A DNA stretch of 64,000 nt from Lignipirellula cremea (GTDB lineage Bacteria > Planctomycetota > Planctomycetia > Pirellulales > Pirellulaceae). Shown one piece after another: positions 7,225 through 16,827 of this stretch. Made by a program: the position numbers and the translations under genes. Numbering within the stretch: position 1 is the first letter of the stretch; every line of letters begins with the position of its first letter. Under the pieces are notes generated by a model. It was not told the origin of the DNA and ran no database searches. It saw only the letters and a list, made by a program, of their open reading frames with translations. The stretch lies in NCBI RefSeq assembly GCF_007751035.1, contig NZ_CP036433.1, forward strand, positions 2,213,001 through 2,277,000, given 5' to 3'.

Positions 7225-9630
7225 TTACTGGTCATCATTGGGGAATTCGTTGGGGTCGATGAATTCGCCGTCGTTCCGAGTGAACAGGCGATATAAAAGG
7301 GTCGGGTTGGTGTAATCGACCAGCTGGACCGAACCGTCCGCATAGACGGCCAGAAAACCGCCACGCCGCAATCCAACCAGGCCCTTGGTTCGGTTCTCGG
7401 CTTCATAGGCAAAGTCATCAGGCTTCGTCCAGAACACGGCATTCTCTGGCGCCGCTTCGACGATGGCGATCGTGTTGGACATGCCGTCGGTGATGTCCCT
7501 GAATTTCAGATTCCCTTCGTTTTGCGGCCGCAGAAAGCCGTCCTTGGAAACATTGGCCAGGTACACCGTTTTCCCCGGTTCGAGGCTGGCGCCCGGAGCG
7601 GCGTAAACAACAGGCGTCACCTTTCCGGCGACAGCAAGGTTATGTTCGCTGTCCCACGGTTCATCCAGGTGGAACTGGTCGTACAGCGAGGACATTTCCA
7701 TATATGGAAGGATATGGACGCGCCAGCTGAGCAGCGGTTTGCCGTCGGCGTCGGTGTTTGCGCTATGAGGTAGTCGCAAGTTTTGATCGGCGAAGTTATG
7801 CACCCCCAACCCGATCTGCTTCAGGTTGTTCTGCGAATTCATCCGCTGGGCGGCGAGGCGGGCTTCGATCCCGGCGGGAACGATCGCGGCCGTCACCAGC
7901 GGAGCGACGGCGCCCACGCTGAAACCAGGCAGGCTCTGTTTGCTGACAAACTCCAGGCCCGTTTCTGTGCGATGGATCGTCGTGTAGGCCGGCGTCAGAT
8001 GCGGGGCGATCGCCGAACCGGGCGGCAACGCCATCAGGTCGATAGGCGACTCCTCTTCCGCTACCCGTCCACGCCCCAGGAATTCCTGCTCCATCACCAC
8101 GCCGCCAAACTGCAGGACCGGATACAACCGTTCAAACACTTCGCGCAGGTCCAGTCGCAGGGCGAAAGGCATCGCGCCCTCAGCCGCCAGGGCGGCCGCG
8201 ATTTGCGGGTCGTCGGCCAGCGTTTCCGTCGGCGGCTTCTGCTGCAGGAAACCCCGCACGGCATGCGGGTAAATGCCAACCACCAAGTGCTTGTCGGTTA
8301 CGCACCAGGTGGGCTCCACCAGCAAATCGGTGTCCGCACGCAGACGATACAGCGTGTGTCCGTTGACCTGCAGCGAGTCATCAACCCCTTCGAGCGTTCC
8401 GTAATTGCTGACAAGCGGCGAGCCCGCGGCAACCTTTTTCAGCCAGGCGGAAACGGCGGCCGGATCTTTCACATCGCCCACCAGCACCCAGCCGGACATG
8501 ATGCCGCCGTCGTGCGGGGCCGCGTAGACCCGCCACACATCGCCCAGCATGTCGTTCAGTTCGGCGCCCAGATCCTGCTGCAGTTTGGCCCGGTCTTCCG
8601 TCATCTTGGCGGCTATGGACGGATCCACCTGGTGCGCGACGGCAATCAGGCGATCCATCAGGTCGGCAGGACTCACCCGTAACGCCATGGCGCCAGGCGC
8701 CGCATTGGGGATGAGGGCCAGATCTTCGGCCGTTAAACCAGGGCCGTCCAGGGCGGCGAACAGCCCTTCCGGTTCGCCGTTGAATTCCAGCAGCGTGCGT
8801 GTCTGGAAGCCGGTGGCATCCAGACCCGAAACGGAGACGTAAGAACGGATCGAACGCGCCCCGGAAGCGTTGATCAGGGCCGGGTTGATCGTCCCTTCCG
8901 GCAGACTGTCGACGATCTTTAAGGCTTTTTCGACATCAATCCAGGCGATGCTGGCCCGGCGTTCCAGAGTGGTTTCCTGGCGAATTTTCGCCAGCCAGGC
9001 CGGGACTGGCGACAACGCACAATCCAGCAGGTTCTTCATCTCCCCTTCGCCCACGGCGACCAGCAGGTAGTTGCCGATCATGCCCCAGGTTACCGGCGGG
9101 CCCGGACCAGGCTGCACGGTATGGAAGGTTTTCCCCTGCAGCTGCACTTCGGTCACGGCGTCGCCGAACAGTCCGGTTACTGCGTCCTGCAGCCGGGTGC
9201 TGAACTCGGCCGCATTTTCATCCAGGTTGAACACGGCGCCGGCGGCGATTTGCGGGCCTTGTTCCAGCTGCACGTCGCGGACATAAATGGCGGCCGCATG
9301 CGTCAGCACGTGGCGTCCCACCCGCTGGACGACCGCGGGCATGGAGTCGGGCGGAAGCGGTTCGCCGTTGCCGATCGCCAGGTTCAGCGCCTGTTCCAGT
9401 TGGGCAAAGGACTTCTGCACGGCCGGCTCCGCCGCCAGTAGCTCGGTGGCGTTCTGGCTGGCCGGATTCGCCTCCATGGCGCCCGACCAAGTGAGATAGA
9501 ACAAGCATTCTTCCGGCGCGATCCGGGCGAGGATTTCCCTCTCCGGTTCCGGCGGCAAGCCCAGCGGAGAGCCGGAGAACACGAACATCAGCAAGGCGAC
9601 AAAACCCGATGCTAAACCTGTGGCGACCAT
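7225..9630 (-). CDS. DUF1559 domain protein, large exported paralogue B
   Basis: An 801-residue exported protein with signal peptide or anchor at 1-24 (ASGFVALLMFVFSGSPLG). It has the same architecture as its downstream neighbour: IAPEECLFYLTWSG at the mature N-terminus, several hundred residues of unknown fold, then DUF1559 (LKQIGLGVHNFADQNLRLP, ADGKPLLSWRVHILPYME and WTKPDDFAYE). The two genes are 97 bases apart on the same strand and clearly arose by duplication. Function is unknown; this gene is probably the first of the pair's transcript. Confidence 0.87.
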   Translation of the reverse strand: MVATGLASGFVALLMFVFSGSPLGLPPEPEREILARIAPEECLFYLTWSGAMEANPASQNATELLAAEPAVQKSFAQLEQALNLAIGNGEPLPPDSMPAVVQRVGRHVLTHAAAIYVRDVQLEQGPQIAAGAVFNLDENAAEFSTRLQDAVTGLFGDAVTEVQLQGKTFHTVQPGPGPPVTWGMIGNYLLVAVGEGEMKNLLDCALSPVPAWLAKIRQETTLERRASIAWIDVEKALKIVDSLPEGTINPALINASGARSIRSYVSVSGLDATGFQTRTLLEFNGEPEGLFAALDGPGLTAEDLALIPNAAPGAMALRVSPADLMDRLIAVAHQVDPSIAAKMTEDRAKLQQDLGAELNDMLGDVWRVYAAPHDGGIMSGWVLVGDVKDPAAVSAWLKKVAAGSPLVSNYGTLEGVDDSLQVNGHTLYRLRADTDLLVEPTWCVTDKHLVVGIYPHAVRGFLQQKPPTETLADDPQIAAALAAEGAMPFALRLDLREVFERLYPVLQFGGVVMEQEFLGRGRVAEEESPIDLMALPPGSAIAPHLTPAYTTIHRTETGLEFVSKQSLPGFSVGAVAPLVTAAIVPAGIEARLAAQRMNSQNNLKQIGLGVHNFADQNLRLPHSANTDADGKPLLSWRVHILPYMEMSSLYDQFHLDEPWDSEHNLAVAGKVTPVVYAAPGASLEPGKTVYLANVSKDGFLRPQNEGNLKFRDITDGMSNTIAIVEAAPENAVFWTKPDDFAYEAENRTKGLVGLRRGGFLAVYADGSVQLVDYTNPTLLYRLFTRNDGEFIDPNEFPNDDQ

Positions 9631-9828
9631 AAAAGAGCCCCTGATTCTGTGTGCGGTGTCGAACCACGCTGGTGGCGATGTGCGACCTCGGTCCGGCCGA
9701 AAGCCGCGACCGGTAACATCGACGCATCATAACCGACTGCCTGGCAGGGGGAAATCACCAGGCGATCCCCCAGAGGAAAGGGGCGCGGCGAATCGAATTT
9801 TCGCACGGGAAACAGGCCAGCCGGGGCG

Positions 9829-10953
9829 CTACCGCGTGACGGTCCGCATGTCGGGGTTGCTGCGGCGGCGCCAGATGAAACCGTCCAGCAGGTAATGCGT
9901 CGCCTGCGGCACGGCCAGCAACGGGGCGATCCACAACTGCCAGCCGTCCGGCGTGCGGAACCCCGGGCCGAACAGCCAGGGCCGCTCGCGCAGGATCGTC
10001 CAGTCCCACAGCAGCTCTTCCGCATAGGCCAGCAGCCAGATCGTCGCCACAAACATCACCAAAGCCGGCCACCAGCTGCGCCGCTCCGGCGCTGCTCGAT
10101 CCGCGGCCGGAAGCGAAAGTTGCGAAGTTTGCGAAGGCGCCGGTTTGAACTGCCAGAACCAGAACACCAGCACCATGTACGGCACGCCATGAATAATGAT
10201 GTTCGTCACCGTAAAGGCATAGTCGGAATTGAACGACACGATCCCCACGTACCAGCAGACGACCGTCGTGGCGACCACGATATCTTTCCCCAGCTGCGGC
10301 CGTCCCCGGCGCCACTGCAGAACCGATCGGATCGCATATGCCGTCAGCACGGCGACGTAGAACGGAAAGGCCAGCCGCGACAGCAGGGCCGGCAGTTGGC
10401 CAAAGTCGCCGTCGACAAACCAGGCAAACTGTCGCGGCAGATGCGCGTGCCAGTACAGCAGCGGGTACAGCGTGGCCGCATAGATGGCTCCGCTGTCGAT
10501 CCGCTTCCCCCAGCCGTCGCGCTCGCCCGCCCGGGCGCGGTACAAGGCGACCCAGCCGTACTGCTGGCGAATAAAATGAAACACGGCCAGGTAAGCCAGC
10601 ACTCGCCAGAACAGCAGATCGCTTTCACTGTACAGGGCGACGCCCAGCACGTAGCACAGCAGCGGGCCGCCCCCATAGAGCAGCGGCCGGCGCGCCAGTT
10701 CCTGGCGATCGAAGTACACCCGAAAGCCCGTAGCGTAGACATGGGCCACATCGATCAGCAGCACCAGCGGCACCCAGGTCCACTCGGGCGAGGCTTCGTG
10801 CAGCAGCCCAGCCCAGCCGCCATAGGCCAGCAGCATCAAGGCCAGCACGGCACTGCCCAGGAAGGCGAGCAGATCGACCGGCGCGGAGAACAGCCACGGC
10901 CCCCAGCGGCCCTGGCCCGTCGGCGTTGCAATCGAAGAGGAGGCGGTCGTCAT
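9829..10953 (-). CDS. Polytopic membrane protein, unknown function
   Basis: A 374-residue protein with about nine hydrophobic segments spread along its length (for example SAVLALMLLAYGGWAGLL and WVPLVLLIDVAHVYATGF). A conserved-looking motif FHFIRQQYGWVALYRAR falls near residue 130, and several His residues lie in or near spans (DVAHVY, YWHAHL, IIIHGVPYMVLVFWFW). I do not recognise a named family. GAAGAGGAGG lies upstream of the ATG. It is separated from the DUF1559 genes by 198 bases with nothing recognisable. Confidence 0.75.
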   Translation of the reverse strand: MTTASSSIATPTGQGRWGPWLFSAPVDLLAFLGSAVLALMLLAYGGWAGLLHEASPEWTWVPLVLLIDVAHVYATGFRVYFDRQELARRPLLYGGGPLLCYVLGVALYSESDLLFWRVLAYLAVFHFIRQQYGWVALYRARAGERDGWGKRIDSGAIYAATLYPLLYWHAHLPRQFAWFVDGDFGQLPALLSRLAFPFYVAVLTAYAIRSVLQWRRGRPQLGKDIVVATTVVCWYVGIVSFNSDYAFTVTNIIIHGVPYMVLVFWFWQFKPAPSQTSQLSLPAADRAAPERRSWWPALVMFVATIWLLAYAEELLWDWTILRERPWLFGPGFRTPDGWQLWIAPLLAVPQATHYLLDGFIWRRRSNPDMRTVTR

Positions 10954-11324
10954 GCTGGAATTTTAGACGTCGCTGCTCCCGGCGCCACCCTTGGGGCTTC
11001 CAATGCCGCTGCCCCCCCCTCGCGATCCGCAGGCATTACATCCCTGGTGGCAAGTTGGCGGCAGGTCACCAAACAGTCGCTCAAAAAGGTTCGTTTTGTA
11101 AGACGCATTACGAGATCAAACGGGCGAGGGAAGGTATCCTGGAACCGTCGCCATTCGACCGTCGCGTAGGTAGTCTGGCAAGCGATTTGTCAAACGTCAT
11201 GAGCGTTTCATCAGCAGACAATCGGGCCCTTGTTGACAATCCGGGGGCCCCGCATCGCCGCCTTGCCGTGATCCGCAGGGTGTGCGAGCGGCAAGCATGT
11301 TACTTGAACGGTGGGACCCATCCC
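10954..11324. other. Intergenic region between divergent genes
   Basis: 371 bases between two divergent starts. I found no RNA gene, repeat or terminator here. The frame of the downstream gene stays open upstream of its chosen start, but that extension has no protein-like character. Confidence 0.45.
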
Positions 11325-11705
11325 ATGGCAAAGAGTGAACAGCGCCGGCAAAAAGACCGGGTGAAAAGGAAACGGAAACACGACCGCCGGAACCTGGTTG
11401 CCAGGAGCCAGGAACGCGATCCCAGTGCTGACGCCATTGCGGTGCTGCAGGGATTGAAACGCTCCTTCGGCGAGCATAGCGAGCAGATCCTGCGACTCTG
11501 TCTGGCGGACTGCACGCCGGAGGAAATCGCCGCGCAAACGCCGAACGTTTCTGTCGCGGATGTTAAACGGTTTCACGCCGACTTCCTGGAGTTCCCGCCC
11601 ACGCTGGTCGGCTACTTTGTCGATCACCCTTTCCTGCTTTCGCACCCGCAACTTCTGAGAACAGCCATCCAGCAGCTGAAAACGAAAAAGTCGACCGGTT
11701 TCTAA
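11325..11705 (+). CDS. Small basic hypothetical protein
   Basis: A 126-residue protein starting at MAKSEQRRQKDRVKRKRKHD, with a very basic N-terminus. A helical middle follows (AIAVLQGLKRSFGEHSEQIL) with a possible helix-turn-helix-like segment (CTPEEIAAQTPNVSVADVKRFHADF). The start at 11325 was chosen because the basic N-terminus begins there and GGTGGGA lies upstream; longer starts add unconvincing sequence. The basic tail suggests nucleic-acid or ribosome binding, but this is inference. No family recognised. Confidence 0.6.
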   Translation: MAKSEQRRQKDRVKRKRKHDRRNLVARSQERDPSADAIAVLQGLKRSFGEHSEQILRLCLADCTPEEIAAQTPNVSVADVKRFHADFLEFPPTLVGYFVDHPFLLSHPQLLRTAIQQLKTKKSTGF

Positions 11706-12076
11706 CGCCATCGTACTTCCAGGGCGATCTGCACACGGGCTTTTTTGCCTCCCTGCCTGCTCGCGGCCATTGGGCCGATTGCAGACGATAGGGATCATGT
11801 CGATTCGTTCGTCCGGGCGGGGGTTGCGGGCGGGAATCCCACCATTTTCCAGATTCCGGCGACGCCTGGGTCCGGTGGGGCGCCTTGGGCAAAGTTGCAG
11901 GGCAAGCTATATATTACGGTAGGCTGCGGCCGCCGCCCTGGCCGACCGGTCCTTCCTGGGGCGGGTCCAGCGACGTGGCCGGCCGTTATTTCCAGCAGGC
12001 GGGCGCGCCGCTTTGACTGCTTGCACCTGAACGCGTTTGGCATGCCGCTGGCGTCGTTATCGCATCGAGATCGCAG
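11706..12076. other. Intergenic region, nothing recognised
   Basis: 371 bases between two same-strand genes. It contains an AT-rich island (agctatatattacgg near 11907) that could be a promoter for the NTPase gene at 12077. I see no RNA gene or repeat. Confidence 0.4.
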
Positions 12077-13579
12077 ATGAAAATCAAACAGTTTCTCGAA
12101 CATCACCATATTGAGCGCAACCCCTTCGCCGAAGAGGACGCGCAGACCGATCCGGTTTTCAAAGAGCTGTGCATCCAGGTCGTGTATCATCCGGCCTGGG
12201 ACAAGGTTTATGGCGATCCCAGCGAACCTTCGACGGCGGTGGTGTTTGGCGAAAAAGGCTCCGGCAAAACGGCCATGCGGCTGCAGATCGCCAATCATGC
12301 CGAGGAGTACAACCGTACCCATCCCGACTCCAAGCTGTACATTCTGCATTACGACGATTTCAATCCGTTCCTGGATCGCTTTCGCCAGCATGTGGGCCCG
12401 CGGAAAAAGGCCGACAAAGTGCTCGCCCAGTGGCGACTGTGGGACCACATGGACGCCATTTTGTCGATCGGCGTAACCGGGCTGGTCGATCGCGTGCTGG
12501 GGGTGAAGCAGCCCTCGAAGATGGTGCATGGCGACGTCGATACGGAACGCCTGGATCAAATGGACCGGCACCAGAAGCGGGACCTGCTGCTGCTGGCCGC
12601 CTACTACGATCAATCGGTTGCGCAGACCTCCAAGATGCGCTGGGAACGGTTACGCAAACGCCTGAACTTTGGCGTGTGGGGAACGCAGGTGCTGCCCGCC
12701 GTCGGCTTCGCCTGGACCGTAGCGATCGTCACGCTGCTGATCGCCATGGCCATGAACGGCATGAACGCCGGGATGCACTCGCTCTGGCTGTACCCCCTGC
12801 TGGTCGCCCTGGGCTGGATACCCTGGGTGGTCCGTTTCGTCCAGCACTGGAGCCTGGCCTCAGGCGTCGCCCGGCATGTGCGCACCGGCAACCACGATGT
12901 TCATGCGTTGCGCAAGATCCTGATGAACTTCACCCGGTCCGAGCTGACGGCCCAGCCGGCCCCCGACAAAGACCGGACCGACGATCGCTATGAACTGCTG
13001 GCCAAATTCCAGGGCCTGCTGCAGGAACTGGGCTACCACGGCATTCTGGTGCTGATCGATCGCGTCGACGAACCGCACCTGATCAACGGTTCCGCCGAGC
13101 TGATGAAGGCGCTGGTCTGGCCGATGCTGGATAACAAGTTTCTCAAGCACCCCGGCCTGGGCCTGAAGCTGATGCTGCCGATCGAGCTCTCCCGTTTTGT
13201 CGAACGGGAGGAACGCGAGTTCTACCAGCGGGCCCGGCTGGATAAGCAGAACATGATCCGCTCTTTCCAGTGGACAGGCGAAGCCCTGTACGACGTCGCC
13301 AACGCCCGCATGCGAGCCTGCGCCGAAGGCGGCGCCAAAGTGGACCTGTCCGACATGTTCGACGAAAAGTTGACCCACCGACGGCTGGTCGATTCGCTGC
13401 GCAGTCTGCGCGTACCGCGGCACCTGTTCAAGTTCCTGTACCGCCTGCTGGTCGACCACTGCAATTCGCACAGCGAAGCCGAACCGCAATGGCGCATCTC
13501 CGGCGAAACCTTCGAGTCCGCGCTGGCCGTCTACCTCCGCGACCAGGACTCCTTCGACCGCGGCGTCGGCGCGGGTTAG
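12077..13579 (+). CDS. Membrane-anchored P-loop NTPase
   Basis: A 500-residue protein with a Walker A motif at residues 58-65 (GEKGSGKT) and a Walker B-like strand near 321-332 (GILVLIDRVDEP). Two hydrophobic spans sit in the middle at about 210-255 (AWTVAIVTLLIAMAM and LYPLLVALGWIPWVVRF). The membrane hairpin inserted between Walker A and B recalls KAP-type NTPases, and the N-terminus (RNPFAEEDAQTDP) recalls AAA/ORC-like ATPases. The C-terminal region is helical (RRLVDSLRSLRVPRHLFKF). The partner and substrate are unknown. It stands alone, with unrelated neighbours. Confidence 0.75.
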   Translation: MKIKQFLEHHHIERNPFAEEDAQTDPVFKELCIQVVYHPAWDKVYGDPSEPSTAVVFGEKGSGKTAMRLQIANHAEEYNRTHPDSKLYILHYDDFNPFLDRFRQHVGPRKKADKVLAQWRLWDHMDAILSIGVTGLVDRVLGVKQPSKMVHGDVDTERLDQMDRHQKRDLLLLAAYYDQSVAQTSKMRWERLRKRLNFGVWGTQVLPAVGFAWTVAIVTLLIAMAMNGMNAGMHSLWLYPLLVALGWIPWVVRFVQHWSLASGVARHVRTGNHDVHALRKILMNFTRSELTAQPAPDKDRTDDRYELLAKFQGLLQELGYHGILVLIDRVDEPHLINGSAELMKALVWPMLDNKFLKHPGLGLKLMLPIELSRFVEREEREFYQRARLDKQNMIRSFQWTGEALYDVANARMRACAEGGAKVDLSDMFDEKLTHRRLVDSLRSLRVPRHLFKFLYRLLVDHCNSHSEAEPQWRISGETFESALAVYLRDQDSFDRGVGAG

Positions 13580-13752
13580 AGAACCGCGCAGACGCAGAAC
13601 GGCGGCGTTCGCTCCAAAGGCGAATCGACTTCCTGTGCGAAATGGGGCCACCCAAACTTATTGGAGCAGAAAGGGCGACTTGCTCTCGGTCAGTCGATTT
13701 CCGTCCGTCGAGAATTTCTCGTTTCGACTGCAAGACGAGACGCCCGCTCCGC

Positions 13753-15168
13753 TTACACCACGCCGGGCTGGCGGCGCCAGACCTGGGTGGCTTGTTCGAA
13801 GGCGTGGGCTAACTGCAGCACGCCGAAGTCGTTGTTGTGGCGGCCGACAATCTGCACGCCGACGGGCAGACCGTCGGGGGTGAAGCCGCAGGGGACGGAG
13901 ATCGAGGGCAGGCCGGTCGCCGAGATGTAATAGCACGACTTCATCCAGTCGATATAAGTCGCCATCGGCTGGCCGTTGATCGTGTCCAGGTACGGCGTGT
14001 TCACGTCAAACGGCGGCGTCTGGCTGACGGGCAATACCAGGTATTCGTACGTTTCCATAAATACCCGCAGTCGCTGGTAGAGCTGCGTCCGCGCCAGTTC
14101 AGCCCGGGAGATCTGCGGGCCGGTCAGCTGGCGGCCTTCTTCGACATTCCAGACGACCGTCTCTTTGATCTGGTCCCGGTGCTTGTCGAGCATCTCGCGG
14201 AAACGCAGCTCAAACTTCCAGGCGCGCCAGACTTTGAACGATTCGTCGGCTCCCGAATAGTCGGGCGAGCAGTCGTCGATCTCACAGCCCAGATCGGCGA
14301 ACGCTTGCCGCTGGCTGTTGATGGCGGCCGTGACCGACGGTTCCACTGGCAGGCCGCCCAGGTCGTCGCTCCAGGCGATCTTCACGCCCTGGAAGTCGCG
14401 GGCCAGGTCGCGGCCGAACAGGCTGCCCGGGTCGCTCAGGGAGATGGGCGAGCGGTCATCGGGACCGGCGATTGCCGTCAGCATGAGCGCCACATCGGCG
14501 ACCGTACGGGCCATCGGACCCTGGACGGAAATGGGGAACCAGGCGACCTCGGAAGGCCACAGCGGCACGCGTCCCGGCGAAGGACGAAAGCCGACCACAT
14601 TGCAGAAGCTGGCGGGATTTCGCAAGGATCCGCCCGTGTCGCTGCCGTCGGCGATCGGGATCATGCCGCAGGCCAGGGCGACTGCCGCCCCGCCGCTGCT
14701 GCCGCCGCACGTCTTGGTAACGTCGTACGGATTGAGCGTGGCGCCAAAGAGCGGATTGAACGTTTGCGAACCGGCGCCAAACTCAGGCGTGTTCGTTTTT
14801 CCCAGCGTGATCGCCCCGCCTTTTTTCAACCGCTCGATGATCACGGCGTCTTTGTCGGGGACATTGTCTTTGAACAGCGGCGAACCATAGGTGGTCCGAA
14901 TGCCGGCCGTCGAAATGATATCCTTATGCGCGACCGGCAGGCCGTGCAGCGGCCCGCACTCTTCCCCGCGGGCAAAGCGTTCGTCGGCCGCCGACGCCGC
15001 CTCAAGCGCCTGTTCCGGCAGATAGGTGATGATCGCATTGACGGCCGGGTTCACGCGGTCGATCTGCGCCAGGTGGGCCTCCATCGTTTCCCGCGCCGAC
15101 AACTGGCCGGAGCGGATCAGTCCCGCCAGTTCGGTCGCCGGCTTGAAGCAGAGTTCGGAAGATTCCAT
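13753..15168 (-). CDS. Amidase (amidase signature family)
   Basis: A 471-residue enzyme that fits the amidase signature family in full length. The Ser-cisSer-Lys triad is visible as Lys82 (GLPVAHKD), Ser157 (CGGSSGGAA) and Ser181 (DTGGSLRNPASF), and the 24-residue spacing between the two serines matches the family. It would hydrolyse a carboxamide in the cytoplasm. There is no GatB or GatC nearby, so a role as the glutamyl-tRNA amidotransferase subunit is unlikely. The gene follows the acyl-CoA synthetase gene by 57 bases on the same strand, suggesting cotranscription. Confidence 0.92.
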   Translation of the reverse strand: MESSELCFKPATELAGLIRSGQLSARETMEAHLAQIDRVNPAVNAIITYLPEQALEAASAADERFARGEECGPLHGLPVAHKDIISTAGIRTTYGSPLFKDNVPDKDAVIIERLKKGGAITLGKTNTPEFGAGSQTFNPLFGATLNPYDVTKTCGGSSGGAAVALACGMIPIADGSDTGGSLRNPASFCNVVGFRPSPGRVPLWPSEVAWFPISVQGPMARTVADVALMLTAIAGPDDRSPISLSDPGSLFGRDLARDFQGVKIAWSDDLGGLPVEPSVTAAINSQRQAFADLGCEIDDCSPDYSGADESFKVWRAWKFELRFREMLDKHRDQIKETVVWNVEEGRQLTGPQISRAELARTQLYQRLRVFMETYEYLVLPVSQTPPFDVNTPYLDTINGQPMATYIDWMKSCYYISATGLPSISVPCGFTPDGLPVGVQIVGRHNNDFGVLQLAHAFEQATQVWRRQPGVV

Positions 15169-15225
15169 AGCGTTGTTCTTTGAAAGAGTTTCAGGGCGCC
15201 GCCGACATGGAGTGAAAGACGACTA

Positions 15226-16704
15226 TCAGGGAGATTCCATCAGCGATTTGACGGCGGGTTTTTGCACCTTGCCCATTGCGTTCCGCGGCAACTGATCGAC
15301 GCACAGCAATCGCAGCGGCACTTTATATACGGCCAGCAGTTCCTTCCCCCAGGCCCGCAGTTCGGCCAGTTCCAGCGGACCGTCGGCCACAATGCAGGCG
15401 GCTACGCACTCGCCCCATTCTTCGTCGGGCACGCCGACGACCGCACACTCGCGAATTTGCGGATGGGTGCGCAGCACTTCTTCAATCTCCAGGGCGGAGA
15501 CTTTATAGCCGCCCGTCTTGATGATATCGACGCTGTTCCGGCCCAGCAGACGGTAGTCGCCGTTGTCGATCACGGCCACATCGCCGGTGCGGAACCAGCC
15601 ATCGTGAAAGGCGGCCGTCGTCGCTTCGGGCCGGTTCCAGTATTCCTCAAACACGTTCGGCCCGCGGGCTTCGATCTCGCCCGGCGTTGCATCGTCGGCC
15701 AGCAAGGCGCCTGACTCGTCGACCCGGCGGATCTCCACCCGCGGCAACGGTCGTCCGACATGACCGGGCCGGCGGGTTCCGTGATATGGGTTCGACAGGG
15801 CCATGCCGATCTCGGTCATGCCGTAGCGTTCGAGCAGGGTGTGCCCGCTGATTTCCCGCCACTTTTCCAGGACGGAAACGGGCAACGCGGCCGAGCCCGA
15901 CACCATCAATCGCATCCGGCCGCAACCGGCGGAAACGGCAGCCTGCGACACGGCATCCCGTTTTTCAAAGGCGGCAATCAAGCGCGAGTAAATCGTCGGC
16001 ACGGCCATGAACAGCGTGAGATCCCCATCGGCAAACCGATCCAGCACGGCGTCGGCGTCAAACGGGGACAGCATCTCGCAGCAGGCGCCGGTCCGCAGCG
16101 CGCAACCAAGAACGTTGATGATCCCGTGAATATGATGCAGCGGCAGCACATGCAGAATGCGATCATCGGCCGTCCATTCCCAGGCTTCCACCAGGGCGTC
16201 GATCTGGGCGGAAATGTGGGCGTGGGTCGTGACGACCCCTTTGGGCCGGCTGGTCGTGCCGCTGGTATACAGGATCATCGCGCGACGATCGCCGGTCATT
16301 TCCGGGCCGGTCTGCGGCGTCGCCTGCAGGGCCTGGTCGATCGTGAGCAGCTGCAGCCCGCGGGCCTGGGCCAGCGGGGCGACGCGATCGAAGTAATCAG
16401 GGTGGACGATCACGGCCGCGGCCTGCATGTCGTCGAGGGCGTACTCGATCTCGGCCGGCGGATGCATCAGCCCCAGCGGCGCGGCCACGCCTCCGGCCCG
16501 CCAGATTCCCCACTGGGCGGCCACGTATTCAAAGCCCGGCGGGGCCAGGAAGGCAACGCGGGCCTCGCGCAGATCGTCGGCCCCGTCCAGCAACGCCCCG
16601 GCGACCGCGCCGGCCGCTGCATCGAGTTGCTGATAGGTCCAGGCAGAGTCGCCCAGGGAAAGGGCCGTGCGATCGGCAAAAGAATCCACGCCTTGAAAAA
16701 ACAT
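15226..16704 (-). CDS. AMP-forming acyl-CoA synthetase (malonyl-CoA synthetase-like)
   Basis: About 492 residues of the ANL superfamily. The P-loop motif YTSGTTSRPKGVV, the ERYGMTEIGMAL motif, the A8 hinge region (WFRTGDVAVIDNGDYRLLGR) and the catalytic lysine motif (PRNAMGKVQKPAV) are all present. The compact length and motif LHVLPLHHIHGIINVL resemble MatB/ACSF3-type malonyl-CoA synthetases, but substrate choice is inferred only from similarity. I chose the ATG at 16704 (MFFQGVDSFADRTAL), which aligns with family N-termini. An in-frame TTG at 16737 is an alternative with an AGGGGAG site some 15 bases upstream. Confidence 0.9.
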   Translation of the reverse strand: MFFQGVDSFADRTALSLGDSAWTYQQLDAAAGAVAGALLDGADDLREARVAFLAPPGFEYVAAQWGIWRAGGVAAPLGLMHPPAEIEYALDDMQAAAVIVHPDYFDRVAPLAQARGLQLLTIDQALQATPQTGPEMTGDRRAMILYTSGTTSRPKGVVTTHAHISAQIDALVEAWEWTADDRILHVLPLHHIHGIINVLGCALRTGACCEMLSPFDADAVLDRFADGDLTLFMAVPTIYSRLIAAFEKRDAVSQAAVSAGCGRMRLMVSGSAALPVSVLEKWREISGHTLLERYGMTEIGMALSNPYHGTRRPGHVGRPLPRVEIRRVDESGALLADDATPGEIEARGPNVFEEYWNRPEATTAAFHDGWFRTGDVAVIDNGDYRLLGRNSVDIIKTGGYKVSALEIEEVLRTHPQIRECAVVGVPDEEWGECVAACIVADGPLELAELRAWGKELLAVYKVPLRLLCVDQLPRNAMGKVQKPAVKSLMESP

Positions 16705-16827
16705 AAACGCCACAGCAAGCCGAAGGGAGAAACGCAACGGCTGCGATTTTCTCCCCTGGCGGCAGCGTGGTCAATCACCCCGACACGTGACGGCCGGTGG
16801 CGACGTCCTCGCGTCATTCGACTTCCG

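Noticed and set aside
13753-15168. GatA subunit of Asp/Glu-tRNA amidotransferase
   Set aside because: There is no gatB or gatC nearby and the gene is paired with an acyl-CoA synthetase; a general amidase fits better.
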